Source: Parietaria judaica
Lineage: Eukaryota; Streptophyta; Magnoliopsida; Rosales; Urticaceae
Reading direction: 5' to 3'
Length of the DNA: 64,000 bases
Assembly (NCBI GenBank): GCA_954871525.1
Contig: OX940870.1
Span: forward strand, 13,113,501 to 13,177,500
Under the pieces are notes generated by a model. That model ran no database searches and was not told the origin of the DNA. It saw only the letters and a program-made list of their open reading frames with translations. This document shows positions 45,456-58,114 of this stretch, in pieces (position 1 is the stretch's first letter; each line of letters begins with the position of its first letter). The position numbers and the translations under genes are program-made.

Positions 45456-46601
45456 ACCCAGAATCTAAGAGCAAATAACGGACCGAACCCGCGAAATCCG
45501 TACGTTTTCAACGTAAATTTGGAAACCGCAGATTTCGAAGAACAGACCGAAGCAGAGAAAACCCCAGGAGAACTATTGGTCAGCTCCAAAGATCTCCCAT
45601 CATACAACAACGAAATCTTCCCAAAGCACGACCCAAAAGCATGGTGCAATTTCCACAAGGTGTTCGGACACCATACAAAAAATTGTATGGTACTCCGTGC
45701 CCGCCTGGCGGAAAAATACATCAATGGAGAATTGGGATAAATAAACTTCGGCAACGAGCTGAAGAATGGGAAAGCAACCGAGCAGAACCCCCCTCAAGAT
45801 CAACCTTAGAATGGCAAAAAAAAAGGCTAACAAAAAAGAACACTGCGCGAGAATATACAGCCAAGCAAAAGAGGACAGGTACACATGCTCGTAGAACCAG
45901 ACGAGCAGACGTACGAGGAAGCAGAAGACTTTGGAGAGCAGCTCAACGAAATTCCCGAGCCCATTGGCAGAATCTACACGATTGTAGGAGGGTCCCAGCT
46001 ACACAACTACTCGGTAAATTTCATCAAGGCCCACCAAAGGAGGCTCGAGGCCGGACCGGTAGTCATACCGAGGCAAGAACCGGACTTCAAGATCTCATTC
46101 AAGGATAGTGAAGCAGCCACACTGATCGGTCCGCACGACGACGCTCTGGTTGTCACACTCCTAGTTGCCTCGTATACGATGGATAAGATCCTGATCGATA
46201 ACGGGAGCTCAGTCGACGTGATCTTCCTAGAGCCATTGCTGAACCTGGGAGTCGAGGAAACAGAGATCAACAGGGAAGCTATCCCGCTAACCGGCTTTGA
46301 TGGAGGAACCATCAATGCAATCGGCACGGTACGGCTATCCATCGCAGCAGCAGGGGTAGGAAAAACCAAGAACTTCCTAGTGTTGGACTGCCCGTCAGTT
46401 TACAACATGATACTAGGAAGACCCTGGCTGCATATGATGAAGGCCGTACCATCAACCTACCATCAACTAATACGCATCCCGAATAGGACGGGAAAAATCA
46501 TTGAAATAAAGGGAAACCAAAAACAATCCAGAATTTGCTACATGAGCGCATTCCGGAACATCCAGGCCGCTAAGGCCGAAAAAGGAAAATCTACCGCATA
46601 G
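45456..46601 (+). pseudogene. Nucleocapsid and aspartic protease region
   Basis: In the same frame as the capsid. The zinc-knuckle-like WCNFHKVFGHHTKNC (~45640) is followed by a GAA-to-TAA stop near 45738. The protease block follows with LIDNGSSVDVIF (~46195) and MILGRPWLHMM (~46410). The frame ends with TAG at 46599-46601 in the peptide context KSTA. The minus-strand sister has a TAG at the equivalent place. Confidence 0.85.
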
Positions 46602-46607
46602 AAATTA

Positions 46608-49600
46608 ATGGCGGTAGAAGGAAAAGAGGAAGACGACCAGGAAAGGACCACTAATACTGATGGACCTAACGTGGAAATGACTGTCCAGGTCCATATCGAT
46701 CCTGACAACCAGGACCACCGGGTAGGAATCGAAAAGGGACTAGATAACAATGTCAGAAAAGATCTCCTCAAATTCCTCACCAGAAACCAGGACGGTTTCG
46801 CTTGGTCCCACGAGGACATGCCCTGGATAGACCCAGGCGTCACAACCCACCGCCTAAACGTAGACCCCAGCTATAAGCCGGCGAAACAAAAAAGGCGGAA
46901 GCTAGGCCCGGATAGGGCCCAAGCTTTGAACGAAGAAGTCACAAAGCTGTTGCAAACCGGATCCATTAGGGAAGTCAAATACCCGGACTGGTTAGCAAAT
47001 ACAGTCGTCGTTAAGAAGAAAAACGGGAAGGCTAGAGTCTGCATTGATTTTACCGACCTAAACAAAGCTTGACCCAAAGACAGTTTCCCAATGCCCCACA
47101 TCGACCGATTGGTTGAGGCAACGTGCGGGCATGAATTACTGTCGTTCATGGACGCATTCTCGGTATACAACCAGATCCTAATGCACCCCGAGGACCAAGA
47201 AAGAACGGCATTCATAACCGATAGAGGGGTATACTGCTATAAAGTTATGCCTTTCAGATTAAAAAAATGTCGGAGCCGCATATCAAAGATTAGTCAACCA
47301 AATGTTCGCCGAGCTACTCGGTAAAACTATGGAGGTCTACATCGACGACATGCTGGTAAAATCCTCCCAAGCAACGGATCATGTGTCCCACCTAGAGGAA
47401 TGCTTCGCAATACTACGAAAGTATCAAATGAAGCTCAACCCGACAAAATGCACCATCGGGGTAACTTCGGGAAAGTTCCTAGGTTATTTGGTCACACAGC
47501 GAGGAATAGAAGCTAATCCCGACCAGATAAATGCTCTCCAGAACATGCCCTCCCCGAAGACTGTTCGGGAGACACAAAGGCTGACTGGGATAATCGCCGC
47601 TCTTAACCGGTTCATATCAAGAGCTACGGACAAATGTTTGCCCTTTTACAAATTGTTAAAAGGGAACAAAAAGTTAGAATGGACTGAGGAGTGCGAAGAA
47701 GCTTTCCAAAAGCTAAAAATGTATCTCTCCACCCCACCAATACTCACCAGAACAATCTTGGGGGAGTCATTGTTCTTATACCTGGCTGTCTCACCATCGG
47801 TGGTGAGTGGAGTAATTGTGAGAGAGGACCGCGTAGAGCAAAAGCCGATCTTCTATATCAGCAAATCCCTTGAAGATGCTGAAACTAGATACCCGGCTAT
47901 CGAAAAACTCGCACTGGCAATGATAACCGCAACGAGAAAACTTCGGCCTTACTTCCAATCTCATACCATCATGGTAATGACCACCCAACCTTTGAGAATC
48001 ATCCTTCATAGCACGAATCAATCGGGAAGACTCACGAAATGGGCGGTCGAGCTAAGCGAGTTCGATATAGAATACAAGATCCGAACCTATGCGAAATCAC
48101 AGGTATTGGCTGACTTTCTCATCGAACTACCAGCCGACGGTTCAAAAGAGGGCCACGAAGATGGAGAATGGAAACTCGAAGTTGACGGTGCCTCAAACCA
48201 AGGTGGATCCGCGATCGGAATTCGTTTGATATCCCCTACGGGAGAAGTGTTGGAACAATCGTTTCGATTGAAATTCCACGCAACAAGAAACGAGACTGAA
48301 TACGATGCCCTCATCGCCAGCCTCAAACTAGCAAAAGCTGTAGGAGCCCGGAAAGTAAGGGCCCATTCCGACTCAAAACTAGTTACTAGTCAGATCAATG
48401 GCGAGTATGCCACCCGAGATGACAAAATGGAAAAATACCTCTCGGCAGTAAATGGTTTGATTCAGCAGTTCGAGCACGTTGATATAATCCAGATACCAAG
48501 AAATAAGAATGCGTTGGCAGACGCATTGGCCGGTTTAGCCTCAACTTCGGACCCCGAAGCCAAAAGGATAATCCCGGTCGAAACAATAGACGAACCCAGC
48601 GTAACACGCAAAGTTTGCAACATCCTAATGGAAGAAAATGATTGGAGGACCCCAATCATTAACTACATCCTAACTGGAGCCAAACCCCAAGATAGGGAAA
48701 ATGCCAGGAAATTGAGAATCCGAAGTGCTAGATTTTGCATGATTGGGGAAAAATTGTACAAACGCAGCTATACCGAACCCTACCTAAGGTGCCTAGGAAA
48801 GACCGAGGCTAAAATGGTACTCCATGAAATCCATGACGGAGAATGTGGCAACCACTCGGGAGGAAGATCTTTGGCAAACAAAGCAAAAAGGCAAGTCTTT
48901 TCCTGGGCCACCATGTTGGCGGACAGCGAGGCATATGCCAGAAGATGGGATAAATGCCAAAGACACTCCCCATCCATACTTCGGCCAGAAGAAGAACTCT
49001 CATCAGTCTCAGTCCCGTACCCGTTCATGAAATGGTCTATGGACATAGTATGACCTTTTCCCCTGGCTCCGGCCGGAAAAAGGTTCATACTCGTCGTGGC
49101 AGACTACTTCTCCAAATGGGTGGAGTCAGAAGCGTACGGAAACATTAAAGATGTTGATGTAGAAAATTTCTTATGGAAAAACATCATCAGTCGTTTCAGC
49201 CTCCCAAAAGAGATAATAGTTGATAATGGACCACAGTTCATTTCTACGAGATTCCAAAACTTCTGCATAAATTGAAAAATATCCTTGAACACGTCCACTC
49301 CGAGATATCCTCAAGGCAACAGCCAAGCCGAGGTAGCTAACCGGGTAATAGTGGACGGAATCAAAAGACGCTTAGACACTAAGAAAGGATGATGGGCAGA
49401 CGAGCTCATAAGAGTCCTATGGTCCTACAGAACCACCCCGCGTAGGGCCACTGGGGAAACCCCATTCTCAATGGTACACGGCACCGAGGCCGTAATACCT
49501 GCAGAGATAGAGACACCTAGCCTTCGGAGGGAACTCGCCCCTTTGAACGCGGAAATCAATGACAAAATGAGGGAAGACCAGCTCGGCCACATCGACGAGA

Positions 49601-49923
49601 GATGAGAACAAGCTTTGATAAGAATTTCCAACTATCAAAGTTCGATAGCAAGGTATTATAATTCAAAGGTCAGACGTCGAAAATTCATAGTGGGAGAACT
49701 GGTCCTCAGAAAAGTTTTCCAAAATACCACCGAGCTGAATACGGGCAAGCTCGGGGCCAATTGGGAAGGACCTTACATCATAACCGAAATAGTAAAACCT
49801 GGAGAATACCGGCTAGCCACTCTGGGGAACAAGATTCCTCCGCAGTTGGAATGCCATGCACTTAAGGAAATACTACGCCTAACCCGACCTACCCGGTCTC
49901 CCATGAACTACGTAAAGACTTGA
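46608..49923 (+). pseudogene. RT - RNase H - archaeal-type RNase H - integrase, broken
   Basis: An ATG follows the TAG in the same frame. The RT has FTDLNKA, FMDAFSVYNQI and the catalytic YIDDM (47338-47352). A stop (TGA at 47070-47072) and a frameshift near 47265 break it. From 47302 a 583-codon frame holds the RT thumb, a degenerate first RNase H (LYLAVSP in place of an acidic site) and a second RNase H with VDGASN, ETEYDAL and HSDSKL. The integrase zinc region has WDKC where CDKC is normal, so one zinc ligand is lost. The integrase core (VADYFSKW, VDNGPQF) and GKLGANWEGPY tail are interrupted by TGA at 49051, 49273, 49390 and 49603. Confidence 0.9.
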
Positions 49924-50059
49924 TCCCCAAACTTGGGGTACGTAGGCAGCCCATCCTAAACAATAGGCACAGTCTCAATCCAAACCCGAAACCAAACAGG
50001 CCCGATGACCACGAATTGCAAAACTCAGTAGAGTTAACCTAAAAGGTAGCATGTCCCAA

Positions 50060-50275
50060 ATTTTCCCGAAGGCAACAAGCCTACTCGGGTAACAAACCCG
50101 TCGCACAAGGCAACAAGCCTACCCGGGTAACAAACCCGTCGCATAAGGCAACAACCCTAATAGGGTAACAAACCCATCACCAAAGGCAACATGCCTATTC
50201 GGGTAACAAACCCACTTTACAAGAGCAACGAACCTAACCGAGTATCAAACCCGTCTCTTAAGGCAACGAGCCTAC
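50060..50275 (+). repeat. Degenerate ~37-bp tandem repeats after integrase
   Basis: About six copies of AAGGCAACAAGCCTACCCGG plus AACAAACCCGTC. The same array follows the truncated RT in the sister element. Confidence 0.8.
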
Positions 50276-50722
50276 CCTTTTGAAATACATATTTATATAA
50301 ATCTAGCATCTATAATTTTTTTTTTTCAGAAAAAAAACCTACAGGTTATTATGGCGGACGAGCAAGAAATATTTGACGGGAAGCATCGAAGGAACAATCA
50401 CATCACAAGGTACCCGTACATTTTTTATACTTAGCAAATTTCGAAGTTTTGACATTTTCAATTCTCTACCCGCATATAGGATAGACTGTAAGGAGCCTCG
50501 AATAGGAAATTAAAATATAGCAAGTATTAGAAAAACACGAGGAGAAAACCAACTTAGAAGCTAGAAATCATAACATAACATAAAAAAATAATAGCAAGGG
50601 CCCTAAAAACGGGCATATCCAAATCTTACAAAAAAGGGTTCAAGTCGCCGTAGACTTGCCCAGAGAAATTGTTTTGGCCTTAGGCCTTATTTAACAAAAA
50701 ACAAAAAAAAATGGGGGACGCT
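50276..50722 (+). other. Spacer between the Gypsy post-pol repeats and the antisense gene
   Basis: Contains a T-tract followed by CAG and a short ATGGCGGACGAGCAAG frame that is also kept in the deleted sister (near 4200-4230). The rest, to the end of the antisense gene, is unremarkable. Confidence 0.4.
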
Positions 50723-53544
50723 CTATGCGTCGACCCTGGGTACTCCCTCGACCTCTCGGTCCTCCTTCTCCTCCTTATCTTCTTCTTCTTCTTCTTCTCC
50801 TCCTCCTCCTCCTCCTCCTCCTCCTCCTCCTTCTTCTTCTTCTTCTTCATCGGCTTGGCCTCCATGCTCGGTCGGCTTCTCGGCGGCGGTCTCCTCGGCG
50901 GCGTCAGGCTCGGGTAGGGTCGGCTCTTCGAGGGCGACCTCCTCGGTATCAACAGGCACGGGCAAGATGGGCTCCTCGACAACGGGCTCCTTAGCCACAG
51001 GATCTTCAACGACGGTATCCTGATGGGCGGGATCTTCAGAGGCGGGCTCCTCGGTAATCGATCGCTCAGACCGAAGACTCAAATCTGTAAGAGAAAGATT
51101 GGTTAACTCGGCGTCAGGAAACATAGCCGGAGACCCTATCAGCGGTGCCGGAAGTGCATCCAAGAGAGCTTGGTAGCGAGCAGCGTTGCATTCTAGGACC
51201 TCCTTCTCGGCCTCGAAATCTTGAACGTTGCCGTCAATGATGTCTTAAATCAGCTCGAGGCAACCTTTGGCTTAATCCAAGCAACTATTGTCGGCGGCCG
51301 TACCTTTGTACAACGCGAGGAGCGCATCCATCTCTTCCACCTTTCAGCGGTAGCGGGAACGGATGGCTTTCTTCTCGGCCTCATGGTCAGAAGATTGCTG
51401 CCGAGCCTCAGCCAAATCAGCTGCAAGACGCTGCACGTACTCCTTCAGAGCCAATGCCTCCTCTTCCTTCCTCTTGGCCAACTCCTCAGCCCGTCCTTTA
51501 GCCACATCTGCCTGGCGGCCGTCTCGCTCGCCTTCAGAGCCTCTCCAATCGTCCGGGTAGCATTAGTTAGCTTTTCCCGAAGATCAACCACCGTGTTCCC
51601 GAGCGCTTTGACCTTGGCGTCATATGTGGCGACCCTCTTGCTCATGACCATAATCTGGTCAGCCTTCGCCCGGATGGCCGCCACAACGTCGGCCAACTCC
51701 ATCTCCTTCAACGCGAGCTGCTCGGAAGCCTGCGCGCCCTCCTTCGCCTCGTATAGTTTGTCCTCATAATCGAGGACCATATCGTTGATAGAAGCGACGA
51801 GCTACACATTAAAAAACCAAAGTTAGACAAAAAAAAAAACTTAAGTTAGAAAACCAAACCTAAGGTCGACAACACTTACCAGAGTTGTCGCCGCAGCCAC
51901 ATCCTTGTACGCCCTCTTCTCGGCGATAATCCTGGGGACCCTGCCGACCCCACCATTCGTTATCTTCAGGATAAGACCGGCTGCCACCTTGGGTGCCTTG
52001 TGGAGACCTTTGTCCCCCATCCAAGTGCACCCTGCCTTTCGGGAGATCGGTTTCTTCCTGGCCTTCTCCCCGACCACGGGAGGTACCGACCCCATCTTCT
52101 CAACCTTGCCCCGAGGAATCTCCTTGGAACGCTCAGTCTCTCGAACGATCCCCTTCCCCTTCTCCTTCTCCGAGTCCCTAACCACCTTCTTCGAAGCCAG
52201 ATCGCCCCTCGCCTTTTTTCTGGCCTCGGACTCACCTCCTTCGTGCGGCCGCTTCACATTAGCCTCCGACCCCGTCTTTGGGAGGGCTTTGTCCTTTACA
52301 GGACGGGTCACGTCCCTAGAAGGACGGACATGACCGGGTGAGGGAACCTTCTTCACCTCGGAAACCTTCGCTATCTGCGTGGCTTCCGGGGTACTGTCCC
52401 CGTCGTTGGAGAGCTCGACGACATCCTTCTTCTTGGTCGCCTCAGGGACGACCTCAGCAGGAGACTCCCGAGCGGGAGCTTCCTCATTCCTCCTGCTCGT
52501 CTCCTGACGAGCAACCCTGGTAGGTGCCAATGCACCGGGCACCCTCTCCTCTACCCTCCTGCTCGTCTGCTGACGAGCAGCTCCAACTGAGGCCGACGCT
52601 CCGGCCTGCTCTTCCTGTCTCCGCCTCTGGCGAAGACTCTAGCCCTTTGGGCGTAAAGCGTCCATATCCTCTGCACGTCAAAAATCCACATTTAGTAAAA
52701 ATAAAGGAAAATACAAAAAAAACCAAACCAAATAAATTGGTTCAGAAATCTTACCCAAAAATTCCTCTTCGTCTAGCTCACACCAAAGTCCGGCAGCTTC
52801 GAACCTCTCTTTCGTGAAGTTCGACCAAAGCTTTGGACCGGAAGGAAAGAGCCTGCTCCTCAAAGTCCTCCACCCTTCCGTAATAGGGAAAGATTTAGGC
52901 TTCTCGGTATCCTCGACTACATAAGAAAAAAGAGAAAAAAATCAGTAAACATATAAAATTAGCCGAATAGAAAAAACCAAAAAACCCAACCCGGAATCTC
53001 ACCTATCTCGTGGACCCATTCGTTCCTATAGCGCGACCAAGAACCCAACATTTCTTGACCGGCCAGGAAGAAGAAGTACTTGTGGGTCCAAGCACTTTCC
53101 TTCTTGGGAAGACCGGTAATAATCTCCCCTTCCTTAACGGATAGGAAAAACCTACCCTTGGCCTGACCGTTGGCATTTCTGACCAAGCCCGTCAACATGT
53201 CATCAAGTGTAAGTGAATACAAACACTCGTGAGCCCGGACGAGCAAGGCCGTCAAAATCCTAAAGGAATTAGAGCTAAGTTGCCCAATATAAACCCTAAG
53301 ATACGTGAGATATTGGAAAACTAAGCCCCCCAGACTCAAAGAATCTGTGATACACATATACCCGGCCGTCCGAGTTCTGCTCGTCGGCATGCTATTCTGG
53401 CCCCAGCAATCTAAGCTCTATAGACCGAGGGATCTTATATTCTACCCGGATCCTAACAAGATCTTTAGGTTTTAGAATTGACTTAGGAGAATCTATAGTC
53501 AGAAACTCCGTCTGCCATTTGGCGACTACCTTTTTAGGACCCAT
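50723..53544 (-). pseudogene. Multi-exon antisense gene of the Gypsy element (aORF)
   Basis: Four exons can be drawn on the minus strand: 53544-53003, 52916-52755, 52670-51880 and 51801-50723. Their splice sites are canonical (donors GTGAG, GTAAG, GTAAGT; acceptors ATGTAG, GTGCAG, GTGTAG) and the phases agree. The product has a helical N-terminal domain (NSFRILTALLVRA, LTLDDMLTGLV), a second folded stretch (GPKLWSNFTKERFEAAGLW), a Lys/Glu-rich linker with KRPHEGG, a coiled coil (ALKEMELADVVAAIRAKAD) and an acidic tail with a Glu/Gly run encoded by a GAG/GGA-type microsatellite (~50774-50850). A TAG in exon 3, a frameshift near 53395 and others near 51510 break it. Antisense extra ORFs are known in Tat elements; their function is unknown. 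Confidence 0.75.
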
Positions 53545-53850
53545 TCTATCTAGAAAATCCTAGAAAAAACCGAAGGCTGTAGACGAGCACGAAACCCAGA
53601 GGAACTACCCAGAAATCAACAAAAATAACAGAAACACAAAACCTAGAAGAACCTCCTAACAAATCCTCAGAAAATAAAAAAATAATAATTAAAAGGAAGG
53701 CTAGACACTGGACTCCCTAGGAGTTCGACGAAGAAGATGAAGAAATCAACCTCGGAACACCTTCAATGGCGATTCACAGAGTTTATCTCTCTAAACTCAA
53801 AGCTTTTATCTTTCTAAAATTCGAAAATGATATTCGAATGTGAAAATAGA

Positions 53851-53862
53851 GTATATATATAG
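53851..53862 (-). promoter_or_regulatory. TATA box of the antisense gene
   Basis: CTATATATATAC on the minus strand lies about 310 bp upstream of the antisense ATG. The same TATA segment is retained in the deletion derivative (about 4155-4166) even though the antisense gene itself is gone. Confidence 0.5.
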
Positions 53863-54326
53863 AGGAAATAGAAAGGAGCAGTTACCTTCGACAAGACGTG
53901 TGACGGGCTGAAGCTGAAGAGAAGTGCCCATTAATGCGAAATACTCGAGTATTTATACTCGAAAATTGTCGCTGATCCTACGGTTAGGGTTTCCTCGACA
54001 TCGCAAAAAACCTCATCCTACGGATGAGATCAGCGAGCTATCCGGCGACACGTCAGCATGACAGCTGTGTTAGGAGAATGTGAAGAGTTTATTCTCTTTG
54101 AACTCTGCAAATTGGGACACGTGTTATAACTGTTCACGCTCAAAATTCAAAGCGACGGTTACAGGTTCAAGATCCTATCCGTCCATCATATCTCGAAATT
54201 ATCCAAAATCCTGCTCGGATTATGAAGATTTTAGGTAAAAGTCACAAATTTAATTAATCCTATCCGGCACGAATTTTACATGATTTCATCGAGTAAATTA
54301 TATAAAATTTACTTAGTATTTTTTAT

Positions 54327-54340
54327 AGTAGGGGGCTAAC
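54327..54340 (+). other. Polypurine tract region
   Basis: AGTAGGGGGCTAAC immediately precedes the 3' LTR. The purine core is short but is in the right place. Confidence 0.6.
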
Positions 54341-55007
54341 TGTTGATGTACAAATTCGTCATTATTTAATATGACATAAAGTGCTAAAGTTGTGAATTAA
54401 TTAAATTTACAAACAAAGATAAAAGGCTTTAAAGAAATAAATCGATATTCGCAAAAGCCCAATTAAGAAGCCCAGCAAAATTCTCAATCAGACAAAGCCC
54501 AACGGATACGAAGCCACTCGGCCCAAAAAGCCCAAAGGCCCAATATCTATTTGACATCAATCCAGAAAGATGAGGGTAGAGTTGTCATATTCTCTACCCG
54601 GCATCCCACTTCAAACCCAAGCGGAAGACCAGGAGCACGGAGTCAAGTCTACAACGGGCATAATTCAAATACGACGAAGAGAACGAAGTCGTCGGACACG
54701 TGTAGCAAGATCATCCACTCAACCCGGTCAGCACGGAGAGAAGACCCCACGATTCCTGGAAGACCAACGGGAATTAATCTCAAGCTCAGATCAAGATAGA
54801 TACGCACACGCATAACTCTGAGAGAATACACCGAAAGCTTCTACGCGACATTTTTTCTCACTTTGAGATTTTGTTGTATTCTTTTCCCTTTCTAGGCGTG
54901 ATTTGCTGTCTGTAGCTATCCGTCTATGTCAATTGTCGCAATAAACTAACATAGGAAGTAGTCAACTACCGCCTTGGGACGAACCTCTATAAAAAATCCC
55001 TCGTCTA

Positions 55008-55044
<37 letters not shown>

Positions 55045-55161
55045 GAATGAATCGAGAGCTTGCAACGTGAGAGATGGAATTCCACCTAATCATCTTATTC
55101 CAAAAATATCATACACTCACAAGTCACACTTGATTGTTTGAGGTGGGAAACCACGTCTACA
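54341..55161 (+). mobile_element. 3' LTR of the full-length Gypsy element
   Basis: 821 bp. Compared with the 5' LTR it lacks the segment with the TATA box (around 54775) and has a shorter TA microsatellite (~55011-55040). It ends GTCTACA, followed by the TSD. Confidence 0.92.
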
Positions 55162-55166
55162 TTAAT
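55162..55166. repeat. Right TSD of the complete Gypsy element
   Basis: TTAAT, identical to 43120-43124. Confidence 0.85.
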
Positions 55167-56438
55167 TAGGATATCATTTAATTAATTATGGTACTTTTGA
55201 AAAAAAAAATTGTTCAATCTCAATTAATTATCAGTGTACCAAAATTATTAGTCTTTCCAACTACTCCCGTCTCCTGTCGAACCTCTCCACCAAACGCCGA
55301 ACCTTAAATATTCGTGCATCTCTGTCGCATCTCTATCACCCAGAAGCTCCATCTCCCCTCTCCGTCATTAATCCCCGAAACTCGGTCACATCTCCCTCGC
55401 GCATCTCGTTCGTCGAGAAGCTCGTTCGCCGAAAGCTCGTGTGACTAAACTCCTCGCCCAAAATCGTAAAACCTCATCTTGATCGCCGTTCATCTCAATA
55501 AGTCCAAAATTTCTGTGCCTGTTGATTAAACCCAGTTTTTTCATTTTTCAAAACAACCTTTAGTATAAATTCGTAATTGGAATTATAATTACATAGATAA
55601 TGATATATTATTATAAATTCGTAACTTAAACTACAATTACAGATACATGTACAAATTCGTAATTGTAAATTCATACATGAAGTTACAATTACATGTATAG
55701 TGATTTGTATTATAAATTCGTAACTTACCTTACAATTATAATTCGTAACTTAAATTACAATTACGAATACATGTATAAATTCACAATTTAAATTCGTACG
55801 TGAAGTTACATTTACATAATTTAGTATTATAAAACCGTAACTTAAATTACAAATATTTATTCCTTTCGTAATATCAATTACGACTCTAATATGGTGAACT
55901 ACCATATTTAAATTACGAAACTTAAATTACAAACACAAATAAATGGATCTATAGAAGGCTTTCAAATGGATGGTGTTATATCACTCAAGCAAGGAAAAAT
56001 AGTTCTGCAAACTAAAGTGGCGAATAAAAATATTTTGTTTTTAAATTTTGAATAATTAGCATAATCATTGGGATAGGGAGAATATTTAAAATTTATTAAT
56101 GAATAATTAAATGTAATCAGTTATTGTAATTAGCTACATTTAAGGAAATAGTTTTATTTTTATTTACTTAATTCAAATAATTATATTCTCCACACGTCAA
56201 ATAAACACAAAATTGGTCTATATGTTAATTAGTTGGTGATTTTTATTACTATAAATAAGTTTGGGCATTTTTTTTAAAACCTTGAGTTACAAATAGGCAT
56301 TTGGCTCATTTACCCATAAAAAATAAATAAACCATTAGCCAAATATTAAACAAAAACTCAAGTATACCAATTTCCTATATATCAAATATCGATTTTAAAC
56401 ACATTAAATTGAATGCACCAAATAAAATTGAATATTTT

Positions 56439-56471
<33 letters not shown>

Positions 56472-57603
56472 CATTGGATAGCGCTATTCGATTATTATAA
56501 AAATGAGCTGAATCGAAAGTCGAATTATAACATATTACTATAGCTAAATATATATTTTTATGTATTATCTTACATAATGAATTAATATATATTTATATAA
56601 TACTTATCAAGTTTATTAATTTCTTGTCTATATCCATCATTATTTTCTTACTTAATATATTATGTAATTAAAACTTTATAAAATATTCCAAGTAGTACTT
56701 TTGCTCAATTTTGATCACATTTTTTGACACGGTAAACGCAATTAAAATACCAGTATCGCCGCAATTGAATACCGAATATGCCCTAAATACTATTTTCTTC
56801 TTTTCAAATAAAATATTCAAATTTCTTTAGAACAATATTGAAATACGATATTTCATATATTGTTTACGATATTCTTGACTTAAGGTTTTGTTATTCGATC
56901 CTCAATATTATTTACTATTCGGTAAGGGGACAGTGATTATCATATGATTCCGCGGCCACCAAATGTGGCAAATTTTCAGTAATCGTGGTTATTATTAGAG
57001 TAGTTGGAGAAACAAAACAATACATGTTAATTGTTATAAAGAGACCCGATCCAGACACGTGTCGTCTTATTAAGATCTGTACGTGTAGGTCAAAATTGAT
57101 AGAGCTGAATTTAAGTTTGTCCAACTACTTTGTTGGACAAATACGTACCTATCGAGTGTGTATTGAATCTCTTATATTTTCTCTTACCTTTTGTCGTTTC
57201 CTCGGGTTAAAGACATCTAGTCTAGACAAGACACTTGTCAAAGCCGAGTCCTTGATATCTAATCAAGCCTTTTTTTTTCCCCCTTAAGGACTCGCTTGTT
57301 TTTCTTGGCTCATAGCCTTTCATTATTGGATTGGATTAAATTTACCGTATTATTGTTATTGTTCACGTTTGTGATAAAACATTCATTAATATCACAAATA
57401 TAAATTAAGGTTTCCTCTAATATTGCTTCAAGACATAAAAAAAAAGTCTCTCTTTCGAAAATTTTGTCTCTCTAGCGATGCCCTCTTTAAAGTCAGATGT
57501 ACTTAGTATCTTAGACGTAAAACACTCCTTTCCGGATATCTACCGCTCAATTAATATGCATTTTTCACTGAAAATGTGGTCCATCCGATTAAACACTGAG
57601 GGG
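55167..57603. other. AT-rich intergenic DNA
   Basis: A CT/CCC-richer patch at 55260-55480 has no recognised product. 55560-55940 is the AATTCGTAACTT repeat (listed). The rest is AT-rich; an open frame at 56985-57287 has no recognisable domain. Confidence 0.5.
55563..55940. repeat. Degenerate AATTCGTAACTTAAATTACAA-type repeat
   Basis: About ten degenerate copies of TTCGTAACTTAAATTACAAT, some in the variant CATACATGAAGTTACAATTA, at irregular spacing. Confidence 0.6.
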
Positions 57604-57613
57604 TGGTACGAAC

Positions 57614-58114
57614 CAAAGACGGAGCTATGTGGGGCCTAGTGTACGTCCAAGCACCACCTGAAAACGTGAAAAATATTTGAATAATAGTGTTTGAGCAAAA
57701 AAAAAAAAAACTTTATATATCATTATAATATTTTATGAGTTCAAATAAGAAGTCATAAAGCATTCAGCCCAACTGGCAAAAGTGTTTTTCCCAAGAGAGA
57801 GCACTTGGGTTTAACTCTTGGGCTAGTCATAGTTTTTGTTTATTTTTCTTTCTAAGTTTTAAGGTTTTTTGTTTATTTCTTTTCAGTTATTAAAATATAT
57901 AGATGCATTTTTATACTCGCTTATTATATTATTAAAAATATTATATTTACTATTTATTATATGGATACATTTTTATTATATATAAAAATATAGATACAAA
58001 TTTTCTTTATATATAGGTTACAATGTATTATTGATTGTTGTTAATTGTATGCTTGATTTTTTTATAAATATTTTTTATAAGGCACCACCTGAATTGAAAT
58101 CCTGGTTCCGCTAT
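57614..58114. mobile_element. Small non-autonomous hAT-like insertion, ~0.5 kb
   Basis: TGGTACGAAC occurs at 57604-57613 and again at 58115-58124. The enclosed DNA starts CAAAGACGGAGCT and ends, reverse-complemented, ATAGCGGAACC: imperfect inverted ends of the CGGAGCC type seen in plant hAT MITEs. AGCACCACCTGAA appears near both ends. No coding capacity. Confidence 0.6.

Larger units (their letters stand above)
43125..55161 (+). mobile_element. Full-length but defective Tat-like Ty3/Gypsy retrotransposon
   Basis: The element is 12,037 bp with LTRs at 43125-44002 and 54341-55161, PBS at 44005-44020, a PPT-like AGTAGGGGGC before the 3' LTR, and a perfect 5-bp TSD. The + strand order is gag, protease, RT, RNase H, second RNase H, integrase, tandem repeats; a multi-exon gene lies on the minus strand before the 3' LTR. 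The second RNase H plus the antisense gene fit the Tat lineage. Every + strand frame has at least one stop or shift, so it cannot be autonomous. The LTRs differ at some 20-30 sites and several gaps by eye, so it is older than the copy at 2684-8304. Confidence 0.9.

Noticed and set aside
56985..57287. 100-codon + strand frame as a small gene
   Set aside because: No recognisable motif, no intron signals joining it to other coding sequence, and AT-rich context; likely chance.
57755..57830. tRNA-derived SINE (A-box-like CCCAACTGGCAAAAG, B-box-like GGGTTTAACTC)
   Set aside because: The boxes are weak, and the segment lies inside an insertion with hAT-like inverted ends and a flanking direct repeat, which explains it better.
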